Assembly: GCA_013299045.1 (NCBI GenBank)
Contig: JAAFJX010000012.1
Location: forward strand, 62,001-126,000
Direction of reading: 5' to 3'
Source of the DNA: Cytophagales bacterium
Lineage (GTDB): Bacteria; Bacteroidota; Bacteroidia; Cytophagales; Bernardetiaceae
DNA length: 64,000 nt
The position numbers and the translations under genes are program-made. Within the stretch, counting starts at the first letter, position 1. Each line of letters begins with the position of its first letter. Shown piece by piece: positions 7,295 through 17,700 of this stretch. The notes beneath the pieces were generated by a model. That model worked only from the letters and a program-made list of their open reading frames with translations. It was not told the DNA's origin and searched no databases.

Positions 7295-8932
7295 TTAAAA
7301 CGTGGTGTTTATGGACATACCGAAACCGTTTGAAGCTGGCACTAAGCGGCAGATACCGCCCACGCACACCAAGCCCTCACGCTGCCGCGCATAGTTGAGC
7401 GCAAGGCGAGTGCCCCCACGCACATACACAAGGCCGCCTGCATAAAAATGCCTGGCTTTTTTGTTAGTATCAAAAGATACGTAATTCACCTCGTCTGAAG
7501 CATACAAGAACCATTTGCCACCCAAACCCAGTTCTGCGAGCGCCATGCCCCAGTTACCGAAATCCGTTTTAGTAGAAAGGTGTTGCAATTCTATACGCAA
7601 AGAGCGCTTTTTGGCTAATTTAATGGTATTTTCTAGAACAATGGTGTTAGAAGTAACCACACCAAAACCGCGACGGCCTTCAATCTGGTCTTTGTCGTAA
7701 CGCAAATGCACCAAATAGAGAATAGTTTTGAGCTTAGGACTCCACTTTTTGTTGATTTCAAGGTTAAAATCTTGATAATAGTTTTTATCACCCATTTTAA
7801 AAATTTCGGACTGTTGCGGCCTTAGGTAGATGCCTGTCGTATCTAGTTCATAGCATACAGAGGCATTAAAGGCTATTTTTGTACCGTATTTACCGCCAAG
7901 CAATGAACCCTTCTTGATAGTATAGAGTAAATCCATTTGGTAAGCCACTTCCCCGTTGATTTGAGTCGTATAGGGATAAAGCGTGAGTAAGCGGTAAGTC
8001 TGCTGCTTGGTATTAGAAGTTACAAAATTGATGATAGTGCGGTTATCAATAGCGTCGCGGTCTGAGCGGAAATTCATGTTATGTAGGCTCTGAGCAGAAA
8101 CATTGATACCCAAACCCTTTTGATTGTAAGAAAGATTAACGTAGGCCATATCGCCACCCGCAAAACTGTATTGATTCACTTTAGAAGGGTCTTTTTGCTT
8201 ACGTACGTACTCTGCATTAATACCAAAGCGGCCTTTGCTAGCCAAAAGACGAACAGAATAAGCCTCTGAATTTTTGGGCACGTTGTCCAGAACGCCGTCA
8301 TAAGGCTGAAATTTATTCACATAGTTCAAACTGAGGTTTAATGCACCTGTTGCGCCTTCTTTCCGCTTGAGTATTTTGTCTAAAGCAAACTCCGCACTAG
8401 CACCACGCACCGTTCCGAGCGCTTTTTCAAAACCGTCGCGCTGATTGCCAACCAGGGCTGTAATGCGTACTTTGTCTTTAAGATTCAGCTTAGCGCGTGC
8501 GCCGTCAATGGCATTGTCTATGCCGAGCGGGCGCTCCTCTAAGGCTCTCAGAACAAGCCCATTGCCAAACTGCTCGTAGAAATGGCCTGCTGTAACTTCA
8601 ATAAGGTCATTCTGATAGGTTAGAAACCTATTGACGATGCCGTGCCCTGTGAGATTCAATGGAAAGCCCAAAAGCGCTGGGTAATAAGCCTCATAGCGCA
8701 CACCACCACGAAAATTACCTTTTTGATACATGAGCGTTAGATAAGAGTTCGAGCCTATTTTTTCGTCGGGCAGGGCTGCGTCAATAACAGTATCTTTGCG
8801 ATAATACTGAAAGTCAGACTGAAAACTGCCTGTTAGAGTGCCTGCTTTGCTCTTATCTGAGTTGTCATTTACTTGGGCTAAGGTAGCCAGGGGGAGTAAA
8901 AATGCAAACAATATTGCAAAAAGAGATTTCAT
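7295..8932 (-). CDS. DUF6029-like outer-membrane beta-barrel protein
   Basis: 545 aa with a clear signal peptide (MKSLFAILFAFLLPLATLAQ). The mature part starts with GTLTGSFQSDFQYYRKD and goes on as alternating aromatic/hydrophobic strands, for example NFRGGVRYEAYYP, ITALVGNQRDG and FYAGGLVYVRGG, ending in SINTTF, a typical aromatic barrel terminus. This matches the Bacteroidota family annotated as DUF6029 (family name from memory). It is expected to sit in the outer membrane; no substrate is known. A -7-like box on the minus strand (8996-9003, TAATTTTG) lies upstream without a good -33 box. Single gene, convergent with dapB. Confidence 0.65.
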   Translation of the reverse strand: MKSLFAILFAFLLPLATLAQVNDNSDKSKAGTLTGSFQSDFQYYRKDTVIDAALPDEKIGSNSYLTLMYQKGNFRGGVRYEAYYPALLGFPLNLTGHGIVNRFLTYQNDLIEVTAGHFYEQFGNGLVLRALEERPLGIDNAIDGARAKLNLKDKVRITALVGNQRDGFEKALGTVRGASAEFALDKILKRKEGATGALNLSLNYVNKFQPYDGVLDNVPKNSEAYSVRLLASKGRFGINAEYVRKQKDPSKVNQYSFAGGDMAYVNLSYNQKGLGINVSAQSLHNMNFRSDRDAIDNRTIINFVTSNTKQQTYRLLTLYPYTTQINGEVAYQMDLLYTIKKGSLLGGKYGTKIAFNASVCYELDTTGIYLRPQQSEIFKMGDKNYYQDFNLEINKKWSPKLKTILYLVHLRYDKDQIEGRRGFGVVTSNTIVLENTIKLAKKRSLRIELQHLSTKTDFGNWGMALAELGLGGKWFLYASDEVNYVSFDTNKKARHFYAGGLVYVRGGTRLALNYARQREGLVCVGGICRLVPASNGFGMSINTTF

Positions 8933-9181
8933 AAAATTTTCTTGAAAGAATGTGAAAGAGAATGACCGCCAGGAGGCATCTTTTTAGCCAATGCGCAAAA
9001 TTATCAAAAAGCAGTTTATGGAAAACCTTTTTTTGAAAAAAAATAGAAATTAGAATTTTGCAAATTAATCTCAAATATTTACAACAAAGCACGAGCAAAG
9101 AACGTTATTTCCTTTGTAGTTTATTAAGTGTATTCTTATATTGAAACAGGCTCTCTGTAAAAATTAAAATACAAACAAACC

Positions 9182-9748
9182 ATGAAAAATATCATAAATA
9201 TAAGTTTGGGGGTTCTATTGCTATCTTTTGTGGCTTATTGGTTCTTTAAGCCAACATCGGCCAACTCAACCAGTATGTCTGCCAACACATGGGCGGAGCG
9301 CTCTCTGGCTTCGGAGGTTGTTGTTGGCGAACCTGCACCTGAAATAGCCCTGACCACGCCCAAAGGCGATAGCCTCAAGCTCTCTAGTTTGCGTGGTAAA
9401 GTTGTTCTGGTAGATTTTTGGGCGAGCTGGTGTGCGCCCTGCCGCGCGGCTAATCCGGAAGTGGTGCGTCTCTACAAAAAATACAAAGGCTTGAATAAAA
9501 ACTTTGAAATTTTGGGCGTTTCGCTAGATAATAAACGCGAAAACTGGGTGCAAGCCATAGCCAAAGACCACTTAGCTTGGCCACACGTGTCAGACCTAAA
9601 AGGCTGGACTTCCACAGCCGCCGAGGACTACAAAGTTAATAGCATTCCTTACACCGTTATAGTAGATGCGGAAGGCAATGTGGTAGCACGCAAGCTCAAA
9701 GGCCGCCAGCTAGAAATGAAGCTAGACCAGCTCTTGGGCGTACAGTAA
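9182..9748 (+). CDS. TlpA-family thiol-disulfide oxidoreductase
   Basis: 188 aa. An N-terminal hydrophobic anchor (residues 4-24) is followed by a periplasmic thioredoxin-like domain with the active site WASWCAPCR and the cis-proline loop SIPYTVIVD. Proteins of this type keep periplasmic cysteines reduced, often for cytochrome c maturation or for other envelope proteins. The first half of the domain (GEPAPEIALTTPKGDSLKLSSLRGKVVLVDF) is typical of the AhpC/TSA-Redoxin branch. It is followed after 24 bp by the trmN6-like gene and may share its transcript. The specific electron donor and target are unknown. Confidence 0.88.
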   Translation: MKNIINISLGVLLLSFVAYWFFKPTSANSTSMSANTWAERSLASEVVVGEPAPEIALTTPKGDSLKLSSLRGKVVLVDFWASWCAPCRAANPEVVRLYKKYKGLNKNFEILGVSLDNKRENWVQAIAKDHLAWPHVSDLKGWTSTAAEDYKVNSIPYTVIVDAEGNVVARKLKGRQLEMKLDQLLGVQ

Positions 9749-9772
9749 GCACTCTTTTATTTCTTTAATTTA

Positions 9773-10486
9773 ATGCGTGAAACAACGTTTAGGTTCAAAG
9801 AATTTGTAGTACAACAAGCACGTAGCGGTATGAAGATAAGTACTGATGCGTGCTTGTTTGGTGCTTATGCTCAACCACATAACGCCCAACGCATCTTGGA
9901 CATAGGCACTGGTACGGGGCTTTTGGCCTTAATGCTTGCGCAGCGCTGTCAAGCTCAAATTGTGGCTATAGAAATAGATTCGGAGGCAGCAGCCGAAGCA
10001 CAAGATAATTTTTTGCAAAGTGCTTGGAAAGAGCGACTCACACTGATAAATGCTGATGTACGCACATGGACAGATGTGAGCGAACTTTTTGATTATATAA
10101 TTTGCAACCCCCCTTTTTATACACACGCCTCAGTGCCACAAAGCTACCGTAAAACAACCGCACATCATCAGAATTTTCTTTCTTTTGAAGCGCTGGCTCA
10201 GGTCTTGCAAGGCTTACTCAAGCCTCAGGCCTATACAGAAGTACTGCTGCCCACTGCCGAAATGCAAATTTTTTTGAAAGAGGCAGCAAAAAAAGGCTTA
10301 ATGCTCTCTAAAAACCTGGTTGTAAGAAATTTTAAAGAGGCTCCTGTTTTCAGAGAAATAGCCACCATGCAAAAAACCAATACGCCTTTGGTGGTTCAAA
10401 GAACGGAACTTGTGATTTATAATGCCAAAGATGAATATAGCACGGACTTTAAAAACTTGTTGCGGCCGTATTATCTACACTTGTGA
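9773..10486 (+). CDS. trmN6: tRNA1(Val) adenine-37 N6-methyltransferase
   Basis: 237-aa class I SAM-dependent methyltransferase. Motif I is ILDIGTGTGLLALML, the acidic residue after strand 2 lies in IVAIEIDSEA, and the N6-adenine catalytic motif is NPPF in YIICNPPFY. The N-terminus FRFKEFVVQQARSGMKISTDACLFGAY is characteristic of TrmN6 (YfiC), which modifies A37 of tRNA1(Val). Length fits the family. It starts 24 bp after the TlpA gene. Confidence 0.85.
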   Translation: MRETTFRFKEFVVQQARSGMKISTDACLFGAYAQPHNAQRILDIGTGTGLLALMLAQRCQAQIVAIEIDSEAAAEAQDNFLQSAWKERLTLINADVRTWTDVSELFDYIICNPPFYTHASVPQSYRKTTAHHQNFLSFEALAQVLQGLLKPQAYTEVLLPTAEMQIFLKEAAKKGLMLSKNLVVRNFKEAPVFREIATMQKTNTPLVVQRTELVIYNAKDEYSTDFKNLLRPYYLHL

Positions 10487-10581
10487 AGTTTAAGCTAAAG
10501 TTTTGTAAAAATAAGCCTAGTTTATCAATTTGGAATCAAATTAGTTGTTTACTTTTGCAACTGATAAATGGGGCTTTTGGT

Positions 10582-11193
10582 ATGCTGAAACAAAGATTAA
10601 TTACTGCTGGTATTCTTTTAGGATTACTGCTCGTTTTGGGTGGTGGCTTTGCGTATTGGAACTACATCAACTCGCCTGAATATGCCTTAAAACAGGCCAG
10701 AGATGCCATTGAAGCCAAAGATTTTGATACCTTTAGTGAGTATGTGGACATCAAAAAGCTGTCCGAGAGTATTATTAAAGACTATGCAGAATCTCAAACA
10801 ACAGCCATGCCTGAGTTTATCAAGTTGCTTTTGGAACGAAACAAAACAATCCTTTCCAGAAATCTTGAAACTGCACTCAAATCTTTTTTTGAAACGGGCA
10901 GGTTCGTATCAGAAGCCAAAGAAAACGCTACTGGCTTACTACAAATTGATATTTTGCAAACCATGCCTAACCTTGAGGAGGCTATCAAAAAAGGCATTGA
11001 GAAGTCTAAAGACAAACTGCGCGGAATCGCCTACAAAGAAATGCAAGGTAACTTACTGATAGCAGGCATAGAGATTAACGAGTCAAATGAAGGAACTGAC
11101 AAAAAAATTATAGAACTTCAATTTGAAAAGCACAACGGGCATTGGCGCTTAGTGGGAGTCCAGAACCTCAAAGTTTTTATGACGCAGAAATAA
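10582..11193 (+). CDS. DUF2939-like membrane-anchored protein
   Basis: 203 aa from the ATG at 10582 (MLKQRLITAGILLG). A GTG at 10483 would add 33 residues and overlap trmN6, but the hydrophobic anchor starts right after the inner Met, so that start is preferred. After one membrane segment (residues about 7-28) comes SPEYALKQARDAIEAKDFDTFSEYVDI, typical of DUF2939, in which a small helical domain resembles repeats that count paired helices. Most of the protein would face the periplasm. Function unknown. It is followed at 60 bp by an ABC-type permease. Confidence 0.65.
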   Translation: MLKQRLITAGILLGLLLVLGGGFAYWNYINSPEYALKQARDAIEAKDFDTFSEYVDIKKLSESIIKDYAESQTTAMPEFIKLLLERNKTILSRNLETALKSFFETGRFVSEAKENATGLLQIDILQTMPNLEEAIKKGIEKSKDKLRGIAYKEMQGNLLIAGIEINESNEGTDKKIIELQFEKHNGHWRLVGVQNLKVFMTQK

Positions 11194-11253
11194 TTGTATT
11201 TTTGTCATTCTTTGGATATTCTGCTTAACTTTGTGGTTTATTTTATCAAAGAA

Positions 11254-12561
11254 ATGGGAAAAATAGGGATTATCATTAAGCGTGAGTACTGGACGCGCGT
11301 TCGCAAACCGTCATTTGTTATCATGTCTATACTTGGGCCGTTGCTGATGGGCGCTATGCTTATTGTGCCTACTTGGCTTGCTTCGCTGGACGGAGATGAT
11401 AAAAAACTGCAAGTGATTGACGAAAGCGGCTATTTCAAGGACAAACTAATTCCTTATGAGAACTTAACTTTTGTGCCAGTAAGCACGGACGCGGAGGAGG
11501 CCAAAAAGAAAGTCAAAGAAAGTGTTTATGACGGTCTTCTCTATATTCCGGCTCTGAGCCTAGAAAAACCAGAGGGCATTAGGCTCTTTTCTGAAAAAAG
11601 CATTTCGGCTTATATGCAAAAGCAGATTGAAAGTATGCTAAAGAAAGAACTAGAGCGGCAAAAAATGCTTAAATCTGGGATAGCTCAAAGTACATTAGAT
11701 TCTATCAGTACTGCCGTTAGCATCAAAACAGTAAGCCTCAGCGAAAAAGGGGAAAAAGACAGCAACAGCATGGCAGCCAGCGTGATAGGTTATTTTTCGG
11801 CTTTTATGATTTATATGTTCATCTTCTTTTTTGGTATGCAGGTTTTTAGAGGAGTTATGGAGGAAAAAACCAATCGCATAGTGGAAGTGATTATTTCTTC
11901 AGTAAAACCTTTTGAGTTGATGATGGGTAAAATCATAGGCATTGCAGGAGTGGCCATGACGCAGTTTTTGCTCTGGGTTGTGCTTACTTTTGCGGTTAGC
12001 ACGGTGGTTACCTCTGTCTTTAAAATGGATAGGTTTTCTAATGCGCAATTAGAGCAAACCCTCAGCCAAATGGACAATCCAGAGGAGGTTCAAAATGCTA
12101 TGGAAGTCAATGCGGTCTTGTCGGCCATTGAGTCTGTCAATGTTCCACTGATTGTAGGCTGCCTACTTTTTTACTTTTTATGTGCGTACTTGCTCTATGG
12201 TGCGCTTTTTGGTGCTATTGGCTCAGCAGTGGATAGCGAAACGGACAGCCAGCAATTTATGCTGCCAGTTACGATGCCTATTATCATTGCCATTATGATT
12301 TCTATGAGCGTGATTAAAGAACCAGACAGCAGCTTGGCCTTCTGGGCTTCTATGTTTCCGCTTACCTCGCCCGTCGTAATGATGGTCAGGATTCCGTTTG
12401 GTGTTCCGGTCTGGGAGTTAGCGCTCTCTATGGTTTTGTTGGTTCTGGGCTTTTTAGGTGCAGTCTGGCTGGCTGCCCGCATCTACCGAATCGGTATTTT
12501 GATGTATGGCAAAAAAGTAACTTTTAAAGAAATTGGCCGCTGGATATTTTTTAAAGGGTAG
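11254..12561 (+). CDS. ABC-2 type transporter permease (NatB-like)
   Basis: 435 aa from the ATG at 11254 (MGKIGIIIKREYWTRVRKPSF); the longer frame from 11194 lacks family resemblance. Topology is that of ABC-2/NatB permeases: one N-terminal membrane helix (about 24-45), a large extracytoplasmic domain, and five or six C-terminal helices. Family signatures include FFGMQVFRGVMEEKTNRIVEVIISSVKPFELMMGKIIG and the late segment FPLTSPVVMMVRIPFG. The matching ATPase gene is not next to it in this window, so the partner is unknown. Substrate unknown, possibly ions, drugs or lipids. A mobile element begins 20 bp after the stop. Confidence 0.85.
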   Translation: MGKIGIIIKREYWTRVRKPSFVIMSILGPLLMGAMLIVPTWLASLDGDDKKLQVIDESGYFKDKLIPYENLTFVPVSTDAEEAKKKVKESVYDGLLYIPALSLEKPEGIRLFSEKSISAYMQKQIESMLKKELERQKMLKSGIAQSTLDSISTAVSIKTVSLSEKGEKDSNSMAASVIGYFSAFMIYMFIFFFGMQVFRGVMEEKTNRIVEVIISSVKPFELMMGKIIGIAGVAMTQFLLWVVLTFAVSTVVTSVFKMDRFSNAQLEQTLSQMDNPEEVQNAMEVNAVLSAIESVNVPLIVGCLLFYFLCAYLLYGALFGAIGSAVDSETDSQQFMLPVTMPIIIAIMISMSVIKEPDSSLAFWASMFPLTSPVVMMVRIPFGVPVWELALSMVLLVLGFLGAVWLAARIYRIGILMYGKKVTFKEIGRWIFFKG

Positions 12562-12581
12562 GCTCGTTGGTAAGTATAGCT

Positions 12582-13290
12582 AGTCTTCCCTCAAAAAATA
12601 TATAAGGTATTTATTATCAGTAAATTAAACAAGAATTTCATCTTCAAAATATCTTAGTCGTTTATCAAAACCGTCTTTTCCGCAGAGTTGCGGGGGGTTT
12701 TGAACGAAAGCAAGCGCTTCAATTAACCTCTCTTGAGTCGTCAAAAAGCCATTTTTGAGTTTTTTAAGTTCCCAACGCCCTCTTTTGTCCCTTGTAGAGG
12801 CCATTTTCTCGCGTTTTCAAATAACTTTTTGTCAAATTCCTTACATCTGACTTTTTGACTAATGATTGTTTTTCTACAATTTATTGGGCGTTCCCGCTTC
12901 GCGGTCGTTCGTCTTTGGGCTTCGCTTCGGTGCTACGCACTAAACCCGCCGCCTCTCTAACGCAAATATAGGCCAATAGACGTACTGAATAACAAAAAAA
13001 AGAATAAAGTCGCAAACCCGCTTGATGCCTAAAAATTGCTTTTGTCCTATTTTGCCTCAGCCATAGGATAGCCGTATGATAGCCGTAGTTGGCCGTACTT
13101 TAAAAGTAAAGCCTCTATCTTAGAAAAGTACAATTATTCGCTTCCTAAAACTTACATCTCTCTGAGAGGTTGATTAAGAGCTTGTTTTTAGTCTATTTTG
13201 TCAAATAACTGGTAAAATTGTAAGGACTACTCGCGGTCTGCCATGCCTCGCATCAGACAAAAACGAAAGGCTCAGCCGCACAAGATTCAT
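12582..13290 (-). mobile_element. family A element, copy A1 (inverted, split by a family B module)
   Basis: Begins with the terminus AGTCTTCCCTCAAAAAATAT at 12582 and continues as the reverse complement of the right arm of the complete copies at 34772 and 52401. After about 75 bp it is interrupted by a family B module (12657-13186), then resumes with the reverse complement of the block reading GCCAGTTATTTGACAAAAT and of the block GTCTGATGCGAGGC (to about 13250), after which the match decays. No left terminus is found, so this copy is truncated. It fills most of the 767-bp gap between the ABC permease and the 306-aa membrane protein; no credible gene lies there. Confidence 0.7.
12657..13186 (+). 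repeat. family B module, copy B1
   Basis: About 530 bp, shared with 38031-38408 and, inverted, with 63434-63971. Contents in order: a C-rich/G-rich end (CCGCAGAGTTGCGGGGGG), an imperfect inverted repeat (12708-12737) matched by its partner near 13160-13187, a GC-rich core with GGGCGTTCCCGCTTCGCGG, and two units of an 11-bp tandem repeat (13066-13087). No coding potential is seen. Confidence 0.7.
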
Positions 13291-13328
13291 CTGTGCAAGA
13301 ATTTTAATGCTTTATAGGGCTTTTACTT

Positions 13329-14249
13329 TCAAAACAAGTATAAGCCTGCTGCTAGCAAGAGTCCAGCAACGACAGTGCCTATGAGGAACGCCTTTCTGGT
13401 ACGCTCTTGTTTTTCAAAAACTTGCATATAACCACTCCAACAAAAGTTGTAGAGTGGATAGTAATTAATAAAATTGTAAAGAATTGCACTGAACAAGGCC
13501 GCCGCTATAAGAACAAGCAAGCGTGGCTTTGAAAGAAGCCTTTTTCCTAAACTCAAAAGGTCATCAGAGGCAGAATGATTGTCATTTGCTACCTTTTCTA
13601 GCATGATAGCCACTTGCACAGGGTCTGTAATGGTTTTATTCTTCCAGCCGTTCTCTATTTCAGTAATGGCTTTTATCTTGGACGAATAAAGGTCTTGGCT
13701 ACTGTCGGGCAGAGCAACTAGCAAAACAGCTATAAAGGCACAAAAGAGTATGAAATAAATGATTTCATACGTTTTGAGGCTGCTCATACTGGTAGGCACT
13801 ATCTGTTTCCGTTTTAGGAGGGTTATCTTATCATCAAGAGCCGCGCTAGCCACAAAAGCCCAGTCGCGAGACTGCCCATGTATGGAATAATGTATGGGTG
13901 CTTCTACTGTATGGCGCAGCGCCTTCGGATTATTAAACTCTAGTTCAATAACAGACTCGTCCTCGTCGTTTTTGAAGGGGTCAAATTCAGGCTTCCGTAG
14001 TTTACTGGTTATTCGCAAGCTGACAATCTCAACCGTCCCCTTGTTTTCTTGTTCCAGGACGGACTCAAGGTCAAAAGTTCGCGCCACTACGCCATTTCTA
14101 TAACGTATTCTAAATTCATGTACAACATCGTTGTTAGAAATCTTACGGAACTGCTTATCCATGAGTTCTACAAGATATTCAACATCTTGAACATTCAATA
14201 TGAAACCATGATTGTACGACTGACTAGATTCTACGAATATCTGCTCCAT
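13329..14249 (-). CDS. membrane protein of unknown function
   Basis: 306 aa from the Met at 14249 (MEQIFVESSQSYNHGF). The frame is open up to 14435, but that extension is hydrophobic, Cys-rich and not protein-like. The N-terminal 150 residues are soluble and mixed alpha/beta, with VEYLVELMDKQFRKIS and a strand-rich segment TVEIVSLRITSKLRKPEFDPF. Three predicted membrane helices follow: YEIIYFILFCAFIAVLLVAL, LLVLIAAALFSAILYNFI, and the C-terminal AFLIGTVVAGLLLAAGLYLF. I do not recognise the family. It is divergent from the large surface protein and lies next to element A1. Confidence 0.6.
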   Translation of the reverse strand: MEQIFVESSQSYNHGFILNVQDVEYLVELMDKQFRKISNNDVVHEFRIRYRNGVVARTFDLESVLEQENKGTVEIVSLRITSKLRKPEFDPFKNDEDESVIELEFNNPKALRHTVEAPIHYSIHGQSRDWAFVASAALDDKITLLKRKQIVPTSMSSLKTYEIIYFILFCAFIAVLLVALPDSSQDLYSSKIKAITEIENGWKNKTITDPVQVAIMLEKVANDNHSASDDLLSLGKRLLSKPRLLVLIAAALFSAILYNFINYYPLYNFCWSGYMQVFEKQERTRKAFLIGTVVAGLLLAAGLYLF

Positions 14250-14715
14250 TTGCAAACTGCGCTTTGTTAAAAAAAAATCCGTATAAGCTCGGCAGCAAAT
14301 TATGCCATTTAGTAGCCCACAATGATACAGCGTTTTTTCTGGAATAACAATAAAAATAGGTTCATTCAAATATTTTATAATCAAAAAATGACTGCTTTGA
14401 GTATGCAAATGATAAAAAAACAAGAGAATTAGCATGAAAGATAGAAATATTGCCTACATTTATGCCTAAAATATCGACACTCTTTGCTTTAATGATGATT
14501 CTTGAGCGTCATTACTTAATCAGATTGCGTTGTGTACAAGTTATTTAAAACAGATTACATCAAAACGAGTTTTATTATCGTTTAGCAGTAAACTATTGCC
14601 GTTCAATCTGCTCTAAAGCAGCACACTACTATAAAGACTCTCCCAAAATTTTGAGAGCAGAAAAAGATATAATTGCGATGCTGTTGTTCCACTTTCTACC
14701 TCTATATGCTTTGCC
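14250..14715. other. 466-bp divergent intergenic region
   Basis: No gene is supported here; the open frames are AT-rich and lack protein character. One near-palindrome, CTCCCAAAATTTTGAGAG at 14640-14657 (one mismatch between arms), lies about 60 bp before the surface-protein start and could be an operator or a small hairpin. No TAnnTTTG box at the right distance was found for either gene. Confidence 0.3.
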
Positions 14716-17700
14716 ATGCAAACAATTTTCTACATTCTCGAAAAACAAGTAAAAACACAATTTAGGTACTGTTACGAGCCAGTTTCATATATTTTGTGCT
14801 TGCTTAGTATTGCTTTCATAACCAGCATCGGTCAAATAGCACCAAGTTTGGCGCAATGTACACGCACAACAGAAGGCCGCGAATTTTGGCTGGGTTTTGC
14901 TGATGCACGTGATGGCACGGACGAGCAGTTGAGCATCACTGTAACCTCGCGTGTGGGTGCTACGGTGAGTATCTTTGGCGGAACAGGCAGCACACTCTTG
15001 GCTACGTTTTTGGTGGGAGCAGGTGGTTCTACAACAACGATTGTTACGGAGGCATGGGAAAACGAAACAACAGAAGTTATTGAAAACAAAGGAATTAGAG
15101 TAGAGTGTTCAGACTTATGCAACGTCTATGCCCTCAGCTATCAGCGCAACTCTGCTGACGCTACCCTTATTTATCCTACCCCCAGCCTTGGCGATGAGTA
15201 TTACATCATGACTTACGCACAGGCAACCGCCCTGACCAACACGCAGGTGCGCAATAGTGAATTTTTGATTGTAGCGACACAAGATGGCACCAATGTAACC
15301 ATTACCCCCAATAAGATTACTACGGCTCTCAAGCCCGCTAATGTACCATTTACGATAACCTTAAACAAAGGCCAGTCCTACCAAGTAAAATCAGGTGAGT
15401 TCAGCGGTGCTGGTTCTGCTTTGCCAGCAGGACAAGGCGATTTAACAGGCTCAAAAGTTACTTCTACAAAACCCATCGCGGTCTTTGGCGCTAATATAGC
15501 AACCGTAGTACCGAATATAAATACCTGTTGTTGGGACCACCTCTACGAACAAATGGCACCTATTTCTGTTTGGGGCAAAAAATTTATTACCGTTCCCTAC
15601 AAAACAAGGTTATGGGACGTTTTCAGAGTCTTAGCTCGTATTGATGGAACAGTGGTAAGCATTGGTGGGACAGCAGTGGCCACTCTCAACGAAGGCCAAT
15701 TTTATGAGTTCGACACCAATGGTTCTAATGTTCCTAAGCAGATTACGGCTACAAACCCTGTTATGGTTATGCAGTTTAGTACCTCCACCAATGCAGATGC
15801 AGTAGGCAACGCCGACCCTTTTATGATAAATTTGAGCCCTATTGAGCAAACTGTTGAAGACATCACTTTTGTTGCTTTTACCTCATCTGTCATTACGGCT
15901 TATTATCTGAATATCTTAACAGAAACTACCAACGTATCCAATATGCGCTATGACGGTGCACCTATTGCACCCATTAGTTTTGTGGCTATTCCTGGCACTA
16001 TCTATTCGCGTGCACAACTGGATATTGTTGCAGGTACACACAGGCTTACAAACAATGGCAGCGGCATAGGTTTTTCTGCCAATATATACGGATATGGGCC
16101 TTTTGAGTCTTATGGCTATGCGGCAGGTGTCAATCTCACTCCTCAACTCAATTTTCTTTTTGGAACAGCTTCGGTGGACAATGACGTAGAAGATTTCTGC
16201 GATAGCGAAGGCGCTCAAACTTTTATTGCAGAATATAGCGTACCTGGTTCAACGCTTTCATACTCTTGGAAGAATATGACCACAGGGCTTGTTGTAAGTA
16301 CTACTGATGCACTCCTTGCCAATAACTTTTCTGCTACAACCGACTATGAGCTTTCCATCAATGACTTAACAGGCGGCTGTTCTATAAAAGATACACTCCG
16401 TGTCATTTTTTACAAAGTGCCAACGGCAAGTATCTCGCAAGGCGACTCTACCAAAAATACTTATCGTTTTTGCTTGGCTGATAGCGCCAAAAGGTTTACA
16501 GCCACGCACCCCGATAATGCAGGCTTGGTTGTTCAGCACTATTGGCTGGACGTAGCGAGCGGAGATACACTCGGCAATGGCCTTACACAAACTCTGCCAG
16601 CACTTTTAGGCTCATTCCAATATATTTTGCACACCTACAACACAGCGGATACCTCTAAGGTATGCTTTGATGCCGACACCATTACCGTGGTTTATAACCA
16701 AGGCCTGCCCGTGGACATTAGGCATTTGGGAGTCATTAAGGATACCGTAGTTTTCTGCGATGACGACGGTGCTCAAACACTCAGCGCTGCCGACCCTAGC
16801 CACATCAGCGTTTCTTATCAATGGCGCGACCTCACCCGCGATGTTGATTTGGGCACAGCCGTAACGCAAACAGCCAATATTTTTGGCGCAAACACGCTTT
16901 ATGAGGTAGAGGTTACGAATTTATTAACAGGCTGTACGAGCAAAGACAGCATTTTCGTTGTTTTCTTTGCAGCCAATGTGCGGAGTGGTGGCTCTGCTTC
17001 AGATGTTTTTAGGTTTTGTGATGATGACGGCCCCCGAACGCTCAATGCCTTTGACCCCCTCAACGGCCCTTCGGTGGTTTATCAATGGAAAGATTTGGGC
17101 ACAGGAGCAGTTGTCAGTAGCACGTCTGTCTTAACAGCAGCTAATTTTTCGGACACCACAGTTTATGAAATTTTCTTGCGTGATACCATCAGCACCTGTG
17201 AGGCCAGAGATACCATCATGGTTATTTTCAGGCCAACCCCTGCCGCCGAAATTAGGCTTAACGGTGTTTCTATGAGTTCTTATGTGCTTTGTAGTGGTTC
17301 TGGCTCGCTTCGCTTAAATGGCTTCAGCGCCAGTAATAAACACGTGCGTTACCAATGGCGCAAGGACGGAGCAATAATCAGCTCAGATACTGCCATTACC
17401 GTTACTGATGCCTTCTTTGGAACATTCACCTACCAACTTACCGTTACAGACACCATCTCTAATTGTGTCGCCACGGACAATATCACCATCAGCGCTTATC
17501 CACGCTTAACAGGTAGAACTTCAGGCACGGCCAATATTTGCGCAGGCAAAACCACACCAGTAACTTTTACACTGGCTGGAACTTTCCCAATGACACTAAC
17601 TTACACCATACGAAACCCTATAACAGGTGTGATAGTGGCTACCAATACAATAAGCGGCATAACAGCAAGCCCTGTTGTTATCAATGTATCAGATTCTGGT

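Noticed and set aside
10483-10581. GTG start overlapping trmN6 for the DUF2939-like gene
   Set aside because: The extra 33 residues look like translated intergenic DNA, and the ATG at 10582 is followed at once by a normal membrane anchor.
14250-14435. Longer N-terminus of the 306-aa membrane protein
   Set aside because: The extension is Cys- and aromatic-rich and fits no signal or domain.
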